A stretch of DNA of 9,471 nt from Pseudolabrys sp. (GTDB taxonomy: Bacteria; Pseudomonadota; Alphaproteobacteria; Rhizobiales; Xanthobacteraceae): NCBI GenBank assembly GCA_026125925.1, contig JAHCKF010000111.1, positions 1 through 9,471 on the forward strand, given 5' to 3'. Under the pieces are notes generated by a model that was not told the origin of the DNA, did no database searches, and was given only the letters and a program-made list of their open reading frames with translations. The position numbers and the translations under genes are program-made. Numbering within the stretch: the stretch's first letter is position 1; every line of letters starts with the position of its first letter. Of the stretch, positions 1-6,666 are shown one piece after another.

Positions 1-1
1 T

Positions 2-880
2 CCGGACGACATCTCCTCGTTCGAGCGCGCGGTGACGCCGAAGACCAAGGCGATCTTCGTTGAATCAATTGCCAACCCCGGCGGCACCGTGACCGATCTC
101 GAGCCGATCGGCGCCATCGCCCGCAAGGCCGGCGTACCGTTCATCGTCGATAACACCCTGGCGACGCCCTATCTGTGCAAGCCGATCGACTTCGGCGCCG
201 ACGTCGTCGTGCACTCGCTCACAAAATTCCTCGGCGGCCACGGCAACTCGATCGGCGGCATCATCATCGATGCCGGCACCTTCAACTGGTCGCGCGACAA
301 GAAATATCCGATGCTGTGCGAGCCGCGTCCGGAATATGCCGGCATCGTACTGCACGAGACGTTCGGCAATTTCGCCTTCGCCATCGCCTGCCGCGTGCTC
401 GGCCTGCGCGACCTCGGGCCGGCGTTGTCGCCGTTCAACGCCTTCCTGATCTCGACCGGCATCGAGACGCTGCCGCTGCGCATGCAGCGCCACTGCGACA
501 ACGCGCTCGCCGTCGCCGATTTCCTGTCGACGCATCCGGCGGTCGCCTGGGTCAGCTATGGCGGGCTCGCCGGCGACAAATATCACGGCCTCGCCAAGAA
601 ATACGTGCCGAAGGGTTGCGGCGCGGTGATGACGGTCGGCCTCAAGGGCGGCTACGACGCCGGCGTCAAGCTGGTCTCGAACGTCAAATTGTTTTCGCAT
701 CTGGCCAATATCGGCGACACCAAATCGCTGATCATTCACCCCGCCTCGACCACGCATCGGCAATTGTCGGACGAACAGAAGACCAAGGCCGGCGCCGGCC
801 CCGACGTGGTGCGTCTGTCGATCGGCATCGAGGACAAGGCCGACATCATTGCGGATCTCGATCAGGGGCTGCGGGCTTAG
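2..880 (+). CDS. metY: O-acetylhomoserine sulfhydrylase (aminocarboxypropyltransferase), 3' part
   Basis: This is a PLP-dependent Cys/Met-metabolism enzyme. The family makes homocysteine (or methionine) from O-acetylhomoserine and sulfide or methanethiol in the cytoplasm. The 5' end lies outside the window: the frame is open from base 2, and the GTG at 32 is internal. Visible landmarks are the aspartate strand motif IVDNTLATPYL, the PLP-lysine motif HSLTKFLGGHG (Lys codon 224-226) and the C-terminal block GDTKSLIIHPASTTHRQL, which binds the substrate carboxylate in this family. The C-terminus VVRLSIGIEDKADIIADL is typical. The O-acetylhomoserine branch is preferred over cystathionine gamma-synthase because of the long insert around residues KYPMLCEPRPEYAG and the GDTKSL block. 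The MetY/MetZ distinction is inferred from family resemblance only. The gene ends 20 nt before the next candidate start. Confidence 0.9.
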   Translation, partial: PDDISSFERAVTPKTKAIFVESIANPGGTVTDLEPIGAIARKAGVPFIVDNTLATPYLCKPIDFGADVVVHSLTKFLGGHGNSIGGIIIDAGTFNWSRDKKYPMLCEPRPEYAGIVLHETFGNFAFAIACRVLGLRDLGPALSPFNAFLISTGIETLPLRMQRHCDNALAVADFLSTHPAVAWVSYGGLAGDKYHGLAKKYVPKGCGAVMTVGLKGGYDAGVKLVSNVKLFSHLANIGDTKSLIIHPASTTHRQLSDEQKTKAGAGPDVVRLSIGIEDKADIIADLDQGLRA

Positions 881-900
881 CTAACTTTCGCTAGCTAACT
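878..900. repeat. 9-bp direct repeat in metY/dipeptidase gap
   Basis: TAGCTAACT occurs at 878-886 and again at 892-900, separated by 5 nt. The first copy includes the metY stop codon, and the second abuts the GTG at 901. It may be a simple local duplication. No function can be assigned. Confidence 0.6.
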
Positions 901-1710
901 GTGAGCCGCACCAAATTCCGCTCATTCCCGCGAAAGCGGGAATCCAGTACTGGGTCCCCGCTTTCGCGGGGACGAGCGGTTGGGTTGGCGATTGTTGCGT
1001 CGCTTGCAATGGCGCCAGCGGCGGCGCAACCCTCACCCCTCGTCCACCTGCGCGATATCGACGCCGGCATCCGCCAGGAAATGCATTACGCCGGGCCGGA
1101 TAATTTCACCGGCCGTCCGCTGCCTGGCTACAATGTCGGCGAGTGCCTGCTGCGCCGACCCGTGGCGCTGGCGCTCAAACAAGTGCAAGCCGACCTCACT
1201 AAAGCGGGCTACTCGCTGAAGGTCTATGACTGCTACCGGCCGACGCGCGCCGTCGCGGCGATGGCCGCCTGGGCGCGCAATCCGCGCGCCACGCCCGACA
1301 CGACACGGTTCTATCCCGGGCTCGACAAATCCAAGCTGTTCGCGCTCGGTTACATCTCCGGCCATTCGGCGCATTCGCGCGGCATTGCCGTCGACCTCAC
1401 GGTGGTGCCGCTGAAGGCCGCGTCCGCGGCCGCCTACAATCCGGGCAAACGCTACGGCCCCTGCACCGCACCGCGGGCTGATCGCGCGCCGGACAATTCG
1501 CTCGACATGGGCACCAGCTTCGACTGTTTCAGCGTCAGGAGTTGGACCGCCAACGCGTCGATCACGCCGGAGCAGAAGGCCAACCGCCGCCTGTTGCTGG
1601 AGGCCATGCGCCGCCACGGCTTCACCAACTACAAGCGCGAGTGGTGGCACTTCTCGTATAACCGCGCCGACGACGGCATCGCCTTCGACGTACCGATCCG
1701 CTCGCGCTGA
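901..1710 (+). CDS. VanX-type D-alanyl-D-alanine dipeptidase (peptidase M15D), exported
   Basis: This is a zinc dipeptidase of the VanX/DdpX family, which cleaves D-Ala-D-Ala. Outside vancomycin clusters it usually serves peptidoglycan turnover. Numbered from GTG 901, the zinc and catalytic set is complete: SAHSRGIAVD gives His158 and Asp165, and REWWH gives Glu247 (base) and His250. The substrate-side arginine motif YDCYRP holds Arg113. A hydrophobic signal-peptide core lies at about residues 24-42, ending in PAAA-Q, so a periplasmic location is inferred. The start is uncertain. Residues 7-24 (PRKRESS...SPLSRG) are translated from a dispersed palindromic repeat at 918-979. GTG 901 has no clear Shine-Dalgarno. 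Alternatives in frame are TTG 985 and ATG 1009, and ATG 1009 would remove the signal peptide. If 901 is used, the repeat supplies the positively charged n-region. The gene converges on the crotonase gene with only 3 nt between stops. Confidence 0.85.
   Translation: MSRTKFRSFPRKRESSTGSPLSRGRAVGLAIVASLAMAPAAAQPSPLVHLRDIDAGIRQEMHYAGPDNFTGRPLPGYNVGECLLRRPVALALKQVQADLTKAGYSLKVYDCYRPTRAVAAMAAWARNPRATPDTTRFYPGLDKSKLFALGYISGHSAHSRGIAVDLTVVPLKAASAAAYNPGKRYGPCTAPRADRAPDNSLDMGTSFDCFSVRSWTANASITPEQKANRRLLLEAMRRHGFTNYKREWWHFSYNRADDGIAFDVPIRSR
918..979. repeat. Compound palindromic REP-like element (PRKRES type)
   Basis: This 62-bp element is symmetric about 948/949. An outer closing stem CCGCTC (918-923) pairs with GAGCGG (974-979). 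Hairpin 1 is ATTCCCGC-GAAA-GCGGGAAT (924-943). The centre CCAGTACTGG (944-953) is itself a perfect palindrome. Hairpin 2 is GTCCCCGC-TTTC-GCGGGGAC (954-973). Both hairpins have perfect 8-bp stems. The two halves are also complementary to each other except at four positions, so the element can fold as one long hairpin or as two hairpins on a stem. It lies in the 5' part of the dipeptidase frame. From memory, this sequence type is dispersed in many proteobacterial genomes and often gives false protein N-termini. Confidence 0.85.
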
Positions 1711-1713
1711 GCC

Positions 1714-2472
1714 TTAAGCCTTGTTCAGGGTCTTCGCTACGTAATCGGCAATGCGCGCGAGCGTCGCGTCCTGCATCCAGATCGCGGTAACCTTCTCGTC
1801 GGTCGCCACACCGCTCGAAGCCAGGCGTTCGGCCGCCGGCTGGCGGATCTGGGCCTTGGTCTGCGCGAAGGCTTCGGGCGACAGCGCCGCATAGGTGCGG
1901 GCGAGCCGCACCGCGCGCGGCATCAGCTCCCAGCCATCGACCACCTCATCGACCCAGCCCTTGATCAGCGCGTCGTCGCTGGCATAGGTCGTCGCGCCGA
2001 GCGCGAATTCAGCGAGGTAGCGAGGCGGCACCACCGTGCGCACGATCTCGAAGGCCAGCGCCGGCAGCGGCACGCCGACCTGCAATTCGGTGATGCCGAC
2101 ATTGCCGCTGTAGCGCGCCATGATGCGGCGATCGGCGCTGGCCGCCAGCACCGCGCCGCCGGCGATGGCGTGGCCGTTGACCGCGGCGACCACCGGCTTG
2201 GGACAGAAGAACACCGAGTCATAGAGCCGGTGCAGTAGCGGCAGGAATTCACGCACATAGGCAGCGCCGCCGGCGCCGACGCGCTTGAGATCGACGCCGG
2301 CCGAGAAGATCTTGCCCTGCCCGGTCACGACAACCGCCTTGACCTCGGCGGCGGCGCGCAGCTCCTCGAACAGCACGGCAAGCGCCTCGCAGAATTCGGC
2401 ATCGAGCGCGTTGGCCTTGCCGTGCTCCAGGGTGACGATGGCGACGCCGTCGTCGAGGCCCATGCTGATCAT
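1714..2472 (-). CDS. Enoyl-CoA hydratase/isomerase (crotonase) family protein
   Basis: This 252-aa crotonase-fold protein belongs to a family that stabilises acyl-CoA enolates (beta-oxidation and related reactions). The oxyanion-hole segments are FSAGVDL (56-62) and [12 protein letters not shown] (99-110). The second catalytic glutamate of the family (rat hydratase Glu164) corresponds to Glu129 in [10 protein letters not shown]. The first (Glu144) is replaced by Val108 in AGGAVL, so a classical hydratase mechanism is doubtful, and an isomerase or other CoA chemistry is equally possible. The start ATG (2470-2472) overlaps the ctaA stop as ATGA, so the gene is almost certainly co-transcribed with ctaA and probably translationally coupled. 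ATG 2461-2463, three codons later, is a possible alternative. The frame is open upstream far into ctaA, but that part is a shadow. Confidence 0.85.
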   Translation of the reverse strand: MISMGLDDGVAIVTLEHGKANALDAEFCEALAVLFEELRAAAEVKAVVVTGQGKIFSAGVDLKRVGAGGAAYVREFLPLLHRLYDSVFFCPKPVVAAVNGHAIAGGAVLAASADRRIMARYSGNVGITELQVGVPLPALAFEIVRTVVPPRYLAEFALGATTYASDDALIKGWVDEVVDGWELMPRAVRLARTYAALSPEAFAQTKAQIRQPAAERLASSGVATDEKVTAIWMQDATLARIADYVAKTLNKA

Positions 2473-3548
2473 GCGCCCTGCTCCACCGTGCGGAGCGACG
2501 GCGCCGAAACACGCAGCGACAGCCGCTGCGCGTGCACGATCGCCGCGGTCAGCACCACGACCGCCAACGCCTGATGCGCGATGGCGAGCTCGAGCGGCAC
2601 CTGATGCAGCAGGGTGAAGATGCCGAGTGTCGCCTGCGCCGTCACCAGGCCGAACACGGTGAGCGCGCCGCCGGCAGCGCGGCCGCTGCGCCACGCGTCG
2701 AAGGCATGCCAGCCGCTGAGCAACCAGATCGCATAAGCCAGCATGCGGTGATCGAACTGCACGGTCAGCGTGTTCTCGAACAGGTTGCGCCAGGCCGGAT
2801 CGATGTGCCACAGCCGCGCCGCTTCCGGGATGAACGAGCCGTCGATCAGCGGCCAGGTGTTGTAGATCAAGCCGGCATCGAGGCCGGCGACCAGCGCGCC
2901 GAGATAGATCTGCACCAGCACCAGCACCGCAATCATCAGCGCACCGATGCGCAGCCGCGCCGGCGTCGCCTCCGCGTGCGCTCGCAAACCTTGCGCGGTC
3001 CACAGCACGGCGAAATAGATGGCGCAGGCGAGCGTCAGATGAAACGCCAGGCGATATTGCGACACGCTGGTGAGTTGCGTGCCCTTGAGGCCCGACGACA
3101 CCATCCACCAGCCGACGAACCCAAGCGCCGCGCCACCGGCGAAGATGGTCCACAACCGCGCCTTCAGCGCCTTCGGAATCATGCCGCGCGCGAGGAAAAA
3201 CAGAAACGGCACCAGGAACACGAACCCGGTGGTGCGCGCGAGCAGCCGGTGCGACCACTCCCAGAAATAGATCACCTTGAAGGCATCGATCGTCATGCCC
3301 TTGTTGATCTGCTGGTATTGCGGGATCTGCTGGTACTTGGCGAACTCCGCCTGCCAGTCGGCTTGGCTCAGCGGCGGCAGCACGCCGGTCACCGGCTTCC
3401 ATTCGGTGATCGACAGCCCTGATTCCGTCAGCCGCGTCGCGCCGCCCACGACCAGCGTCAGAAAGATCATGGCGGCGACGCAATAGAGCCACACGCGCAC
3501 CGCTCCGGTTTTCGGCGCAGCGGCGGTGGAGGACGGCATAAGGTTCAT
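2469..3548 (-). CDS. ctaA: Heme A synthase, COX15/CtaA type 2
   Basis: This membrane enzyme oxidises the C8 methyl of heme O to a formyl group, giving heme A for aa3-type cytochrome c oxidase. It has 359 aa with about eight hydrophobic helices. Signature blocks are [18 protein letters not shown] (35-52), [14 protein letters not shown] (96-109), QYRLAFHLT (164-172), [17 protein letters not shown] (217-233), [13 protein letters not shown] (263-275) and [14 protein letters not shown] (313-326). His100, His170, His267 and His325 are the likely heme ligands and sit where the family has them. The extracytoplasmic cysteine pair of the Bacillus type is absent, as expected for COX15-type enzymes. The start is chosen at ATG 3546-3548 (MNLMPSS). 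A second ATG lies at 3539. The open frame extends to 3632, but that stretch holds the candidate promoter. The gene is the first of a two-gene operon with the crotonase. Confidence 0.93.
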   Translation of the reverse strand: MNLMPSSTAAAPKTGAVRVWLYCVAAMIFLTLVVGGATRLTESGLSITEWKPVTGVLPPLSQADWQAEFAKYQQIPQYQQINKGMTIDAFKVIYFWEWSHRLLARTTGFVFLVPFLFFLARGMIPKALKARLWTIFAGGAALGFVGWWMVSSGLKGTQLTSVSQYRLAFHLTLACAIYFAVLWTAQGLRAHAEATPARLRIGALMIAVLVLVQIYLGALVAGLDAGLIYNTWPLIDGSFIPEAARLWHIDPAWRNLFENTLTVQFDHRMLAYAIWLLSGWHAFDAWRSGRAAGGALTVFGLVTAQATLGIFTLLHQVPLELAIAHQALAVVVLTAAIVHAQRLSLRVSAPSLRTVEQGA

Positions 3549-3580
3549 GATGGCGATCGCGGCGAAAAGCGGCCTTGCGG

Positions 3581-3617
3581 CAGGCGGCGCCGACCATATA
3601 GTCAGGAGCGCCGCCTG
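3581..3617. promoter_or_regulatory. Perfect 10-bp inverted repeat, candidate operator for ctaA
   Basis: CAGGCGGCGC (3581-3590) and GCGCCGCCTG (3608-3617) are exact reverse complements separated by 17 nt. The spacer contains the candidate -10 box of the ctaA promoter (3595-3600). One arm falls between -35 and -10 and the other near the predicted transcription start, a geometry suited to a repressor. Binding is inferred. It could also be a chance GC-rich dyad. Confidence 0.4.
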
Positions 3618-3623
3618 AGGCAA
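3595..3623 (-). promoter_or_regulatory. Candidate sigma70-type promoter of ctaA-crotonase operon
   Basis: Reading the minus strand, TTGCCT (3623-3618) is followed after exactly 17 nt by TATATG (3600-3595). Each box matches four of six consensus positions. Transcription would begin near 3588, leaving a leader of about 40 nt before ATG 3548. The position is sensible, but the match is modest. Confidence 0.35.
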
Positions 3624-3679
3624 ATGCGGCAAGTTGGCGGCATTTGACTGCCACAGCGCCCGACGATTCCGGAGACGAT

Positions 3680-3895
3680 ATGCCCGTTCGCTTGCGCAAA
3701 TTCATCGGCGCCATCGCGCTTCTGGCGCTGGTCATGGTCTGGGCCCTGCTCGCCATGGCGCTGGCGCAATCGGCGCTGACCGACATCAACGGCTTCGTGG
3801 CGACGCTCTATTACATCGTCGCCGGGCTCGGCTGGGTGCTGCCGGCCATGCCGATCATTGCGTGGATGTCGAAGCCGGATAAGGCGAAAGCCTGA
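3680..3895 (+). CDS. DUF2842 small membrane protein
   Basis: This 71-aa protein resembles the alphaproteobacterial DUF2842 family: a short basic N-terminus ([10 protein letters not shown]), a first helix (about 8-30) and a second helix (about 40-63) with the family-like ending [20 protein letters not shown]. The function of the family is unknown to me. The start ATG 3680 is preferred over the open frame from 3644 because GGAG (3671-3674) sits 5 nt upstream and the family starts at this point. It is transcribed divergently from ctaA across a 131-nt gap and is followed after 11 nt by the acetyltransferase, so the two probably share a transcript. Confidence 0.8.
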   Translation: MPVRLRKFIGAIALLALVMVWALLAMALAQSALTDINGFVATLYYIVAGLGWVLPAMPIIAWMSKPDKAKA

Positions 3896-3906
3896 GGCAT
3901 TCCGCC

Positions 3907-4191
3907 ATGACCGACACCAGGCCCGACACCGTCACCGACCATCCGTCGCGCAATCGTTTCGAGCTGCAAACGCCGGCCGGCCTTGCCATCGCCAACTATC
4001 GCCGCGACGACCGCTCGATCACCATTACCCACACCGAAGTGCCACGCGCGGTCGAAGGCCGCGGCGTCGGATCGAAGCTGGTCAAGGGCATGCTCGACCA
4101 GATTCGGCAGGAACAGCGTAAGGTGGTACCACTGTGTTCCTTTGTCGCCGCCTATATCAGCCGTCATCCGGAATATCGCGACCTGCTCTAG
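3907..4191 (+). CDS. Small GNAT-type N-acetyltransferase (YjdJ/COG2388-like)
   Basis: This 94-aa protein is of the minimal GCN5-related acetyltransferase type. The acetyl-CoA pyrophosphate loop is EGRGVGSKLVKG (50-61), and the typical C-terminal block is PLCSFVAAYISRHPEY (75-90). The N-terminal strands FELQTPAGLAIANYRR and SITITHTEVP also fit the family, whose substrates are mostly unknown. ATG 3907 follows GAGG (3894-3897) with 9 nt spacing. The GAGG overlaps the stop of the DUF2842 gene, which supports an operon. Confidence 0.85.
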   Translation: MTDTRPDTVTDHPSRNRFELQTPAGLAIANYRRDDRSITITHTEVPRAVEGRGVGSKLVKGMLDQIRQEQRKVVPLCSFVAAYISRHPEYRDLL

Positions 4192-4253
4192 GGCATCCCG
4201 GAACCTCGCTCCCGCCAAATGAATTGACCAGGCGGAGAACAAGGAACGAAACG

Positions 4254-4502
4254 ATGTCAAAGGAACAGAAGATCCGGCTCGGCATCGCGTCACTGGTGGG
4301 CCTCATGGTCAACGCCGTGCTATTCGGTGCCGGATTGATCACCGTCCTCATGACGCCGGCGCTGAGCGCCAACGCTTTTGCAGCGCTGCCCATCATGATC
4401 GTGCTGAGCTTCGCGCTGGCCGCGCCGATCTCGTGGGTGATAGCGCCGCGGCTGCGCGCCCGCACCTGGCGCGGCCGCCGCAGCGATTTCATCGCGGGGT
4501 AA
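4254..4502 (+). CDS. Hypothetical two-helix membrane protein
   Basis: This 82-aa protein has two predicted membrane segments, about residues 9-33 and 42-65, and a basic tail (PRLRARTWRGRRSDF). I do not recognise a named family. The start ATG 4254 has a good ribosome-binding site, AAGGA (4241-4245), 8 nt upstream. The frame is open from 4134, but that part overlaps the acetyltransferase and is not needed. It lies 62 nt after the acetyltransferase and converges on the TRIC gene with 21 nt between stops. No obvious terminator hairpin is seen there. Confidence 0.7.
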   Translation: MSKEQKIRLGIASLVGLMVNAVLFGAGLITVLMTPALSANAFAALPIMIVLSFALAAPISWVIAPRLRARTWRGRRSDFIAG

Positions 4503-4523
4503 TGCGGCTGCGGCGGTTGAGCG

Positions 4524-5177
4524 TCACTTCCGCAGCTTCTCGACCTCTTCCACCGTCCGCCCGGCGCGCGCACGATAGACCGGTAGCGACCAGTGAAAGT
4601 GCAGCGCCATCGCGCGCACGATGAAGCACAGCGCGAAGCCGGTGCCGGCGGCGACCGCGTTCGCCACGCCGAGAACGTTCAATCCCACATAGGTCGTCGC
4701 GCCGAGCAGCGCCGCGGTGACGTAGACTTCCTTGCGCAGCACCAGCGGGCTTTCGCCGCCGAGAATGTCGCGGATGACGCCGCCGAAGGTCGCGGTCATT
4801 ACGCCCATGGCGATGGCGATGAATCCGCCGGTGCCGGCTTCGAGCGCCCTGTCGGCGCCGATCACGCAAAACAGAGACAAACCCGCTGCGTCGAGCCAGA
4901 GCAGCGCGCGATAGCGCGACTCCGGGATATGCGCGAGAAAGAAGGTCGCCGCTGACACGACGACGCAGATCGCCAGCGACGCCGGCTGCTGCACCCAGAA
5001 CACCGGCAACTGGCCGAGCATCAGGTCGCGCAGACTGCCGCCACCGATGCCTGTCGCCGCGCCGAGCAGGATGAAGCCGAAAATGTCCATGCGCTTGCGC
5101 GACGCGACCAGCGCGCCGGTCACCGCGAAAATCGCGACGCCGAACCAGTCGAGCGCCATGAGCCATGAATCGGGCAT
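4524..5177 (-). CDS. TRIC/UPF0126 (YicG-like) cation channel family protein
   Basis: This 217-aa integral membrane protein belongs to the bacterial homologues of trimeric intracellular cation (TRIC) channels. Those studied form trimeric, mainly potassium-conducting pores. The family's two-fold internal repeat is visible: ATGIGGGSLRDLMLG (41-55) in the first half and FGGVIRDILGGESP (131-144) in the second, each with the glycine-rich break and Arg-Asp pair. Seven helices are expected. The start MPDSW (ATG 5177) is chosen for fit to the family N-terminus. MALDW (5159) is an alternative, and neither has a strong Shine-Dalgarno. The frame stays open to 5711, but that is a shadow of the K+ channel. 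The charged C-terminus (RTVEEVEKLRK) is cytoplasmic or periplasmic depending on topology. Confidence 0.88.
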   Translation of the reverse strand: MPDSWLMALDWFGVAIFAVTGALVASRKRMDIFGFILLGAATGIGGGSLRDLMLGQLPVFWVQQPASLAICVVVSAATFFLAHIPESRYRALLWLDAAGLSLFCVIGADRALEAGTGGFIAIAMGVMTATFGGVIRDILGGESPLVLRKEVYVTAALLGATTYVGLNVLGVANAVAAGTGFALCFIVRAMALHFHWSLPVYRARAGRTVEEVEKLRK

Positions 5178-5230
5178 GCCGCGCCAGTATATCACGGCCT
5201 TCGGCTCGGCCGCCGCCGTCGCGGTTTCGT

Positions 5231-5262
5231 CGCCTGGATGGAGCGAAGCGAAATCCGGGGCC
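5231..5262. repeat. REP-like palindrome (MERSEIR type)
   Basis: CCTGGAT (5233-5239) and ATCCGGG (5253-5259) form a stem with one wobble around GGAGCGAAGCGAA. From memory, this is a frequent dispersed element in Bradyrhizobium-like genomes. An ATG at 5238, inside it, would translate as MERSEIRG at the front of the K+ channel frame. This is the main reason to reject that ATG as a start. Confidence 0.65.
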
Positions 5263-5398
5263 GCGCATGGGGGCACGCCCCTCGAAACCCAGCCCGCACC
5301 TCGTCGGTTACTAGCGCGGCATGCCGCCGAGTCCGTCCGACAAACCTTGACGCAGATCATCGACTTCGACGGGCCGCCGTGGCATTGGCTTTCGAAAC

Positions 5399-5407
5399 GA
5401 GGGGAAG
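5399..5407 (+). promoter_or_regulatory. Ribosome-binding site deciding a TTG start
   Basis: GAGGGGAAG (5399-5407) contains a strong purine core ending about 10 nt before TTG 5415, the only well-placed start that gives the channel a normal short N-terminus. No ATG exists in this frame between 5238 and the first membrane helix. Confidence 0.5.
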
Positions 5408-5414
5408 CGCGCTT

Positions 5415-6242
5415 TTGGCCAGGACGAAAACCAGACGTAGCCGCAGCGATGAGCAGCCTGCACGCGGCGACGAAGCGGAGTGGCGGCAGAACCTGCGCCA
5501 ACTCTATGAGGGACGCACGCCCGCCGGCCGGCGTTTCCGCTACGGTCTGGTGGCGCTCGACGTCGTCACCATTCTCTATATCATCGCCACCTCCTTCCTG
5601 GAACACGGCCGGATCACCGGCATCATCGACGCGATCTTCGGCGTTGTCCTGCTCGCGGATTTCGCAGCGCGCATGGCGCTGGCGCGTCAGCCCTGGCGCG
5701 AATGGCTGCATCCATCGACCTGGGCGGATGTCGCGGCGATCATCTCGTTTCTGGCCCCGATCCTCGGCGAAGGTCTCGCCTTCCTGCGCGTGCTACGCAC
5801 CTTGCGGCTGCTGCGCACCTATCACCTGGTGGCGCAACTGCGGGCCGACAGCCCTTATTTCCGCCGCCGCGAGGAAGTGATCCTCGCCGTTGCCAATCTG
5901 GTGGTGTTCATCTTCATCGTCACCGGCGCCGTGTACGAGACACAGCACTACACCAACCAGAACATCCGCAATTACGCCGACGCGCTCTATTTCACCGTCA
6001 CCGCGCTCACCACCACGGGGTTCGGGGACATCACCCTGACGGGCACGGTCGGCCGCCTGCTCTCGGTGGTCATCATGATCTTCGGGGTCACGCTGTTCTT
6101 CAACCTGGCGCGCGCGCTGATCAACCCGACCAAGGTGCGCTTTTCCTGCCCGGACTGCGGTCTCAATCGCCACGACATCGACGCCGTGCACTGCAAGGCC
6201 TGCGGCAAGATGCTCAAGATTCCCGATGAAGGGCGCGAATAG
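5415..6242 (+). CDS. Voltage-sensor-type potassium channel with C-terminal zinc ribbon
   Basis: This is a 275-aa six-helix potassium channel. S1-S3 lie at about 44-62, 69-89 and 103-118. S4 is [12 protein letters not shown], with arginines 125, 128, 131 and 134 spaced by three as in a voltage sensor. S5 lies at 155-177. The pore loop carries the selectivity filter TTGFGD (200-205), and S6 lies at 213-235. The C-terminus is a four-cysteine knuckle CPDC...CKAC (Cys245, 248, 260, 263), presumably binding zinc in the cytoplasm. GFGD, rather than GYGD, is a known potassium-filter variant. The start is probably TTG 5415. A longer reading from ATG 5238 would add 59 arginine-rich residues, partly from a dispersed repeat. 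The gene is divergent from the TRIC-like gene. Gating and ligand are unknown. Confidence 0.88.
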   Translation: MARTKTRRSRSDEQPARGDEAEWRQNLRQLYEGRTPAGRRFRYGLVALDVVTILYIIATSFLEHGRITGIIDAIFGVVLLADFAARMALARQPWREWLHPSTWADVAAIISFLAPILGEGLAFLRVLRTLRLLRTYHLVAQLRADSPYFRRREEVILAVANLVVFIFIVTGAVYETQHYTNQNIRNYADALYFTVTALTTTGFGDITLTGTVGRLLSVVIMIFGVTLFFNLARALINPTKVRFSCPDCGLNRHDIDAVHCKACGKMLKIPDEGRE

Positions 6243-6316
6243 CGAGCACCGAAGCTCAGGCCGCGTTGACGCGGCGGAAGCGATTCCACAGCGCGGTGCC
6301 GGCGCCGGACATCAGC

Positions 6317-6568
6317 ATGCTGCACGAACTGGTCGAGGGCGGCAACACCGTGATGCTCATCGAGCACAATCTCGAAGTCATCAAGACCGCGGACTGGGTC
6401 ATCGACCTCGGCCCCGAAGGCGGCGACGGCGGCGGCGAGATCGTCGCGGCCGGCACGCCGGAGGACATCGCACGCGAAAAGCGCAGCTACACCGGGCAGT
6501 ATCTCAAGCCGGTGCTGGCCAAGAAGGACGCCGGCCCGAAGAAGAAGGGCCAGAAGGCGGCGGAGTAG
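6317..6568 (+). pseudogene. uvrA: uvrA 3'-end fragment, copy 1
   Basis: The reading frame matches only the last ~80 residues of excinuclease subunit UvrA: the H-loop segment [21 protein letters not shown], then [20 protein letters not shown] and [12 protein letters not shown], ending in a lysine-rich tail and TAG. All upstream ATPase, zinc and signature regions are missing. Sequence before the ATG at 6317 is not UvrA-like, apart from a possible APDIS remnant. The piece cannot be a working nuclease subunit, and a full uvrA must be elsewhere. It opens the first of two direct uvrA'-cupin units. It could in principle be translated from ATG 6317, but no clear ribosome-binding site is seen. Confidence 0.85.
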
Positions 6569-6597
6569 TCTCCGCCCCGCCGCGCACGGCCCTCGAC

Positions 6598-6642
6598 CCG
6601 TCATCCTGAGGCGCTCGCCCGAAGGGCGAGCCTCGAAGGACG
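6598..6642 (+). repeat. GTCATCCTGAGG-type dispersed repeat, copy 1
   Basis: The outer end is CCGTCATCCTGAGG (6598-6611) and the inner end GGCGAGCCTCGAAGGACG (6625-6642). A perfect 8-bp hairpin GCTCGCCC-GAA-GGGCGAGC lies at 6613-6631. It forms an inverted pair with copy 2. Confidence 0.85.
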
Positions 6643-6666
6643 ACGGCCCTCGACTCCCTGCCCGTG

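Noticed and set aside
65..763. Minus-strand 232-aa frame
   Set aside because: It is antisense to the sulfhydrylase, with no recognisable motif and the composition of a GC-rich shadow.
901..1710. Vancomycin-resistance gene vanX
   Set aside because: The catalytic motifs match the family, but there is no vanH or vanA-type ligase beside it. In a Gram-negative backbone it is better read as a cell-wall recycling dipeptidase.
2532..3422. Plus-strand 296-aa frame
   Set aside because: It is antisense to ctaA, rich in Arg/His/Gln, with no family match.
2473..3789. Long minus-strand frame giving a 691-aa fusion with the crotonase
   Set aside because: Only the part from 2472 downward matches a protein family. 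The rest is the arginine/alanine-rich shadow of ctaA in another frame.
5316..5327. 12-bp palindrome GCGGCATGCCGC between the channel genes
   Set aside because: Short GC-rich palindromes are expected by chance at this composition, and no promoter element is nearby.
5238..5414. Longer K+ channel start at ATG 5238 (MERSEIRG...)
   Set aside because: The extra residues come partly from a dispersed repeat and are unlike a channel N-terminus. TTG 5415 has a purine-rich ribosome-binding site.
6256..6312. Minus-strand tail reading [18 protein letters not shown] before a stop
   Set aside because: It could be the remnant end of a lost convergent gene, but it is too short and unrecognised to support a call.
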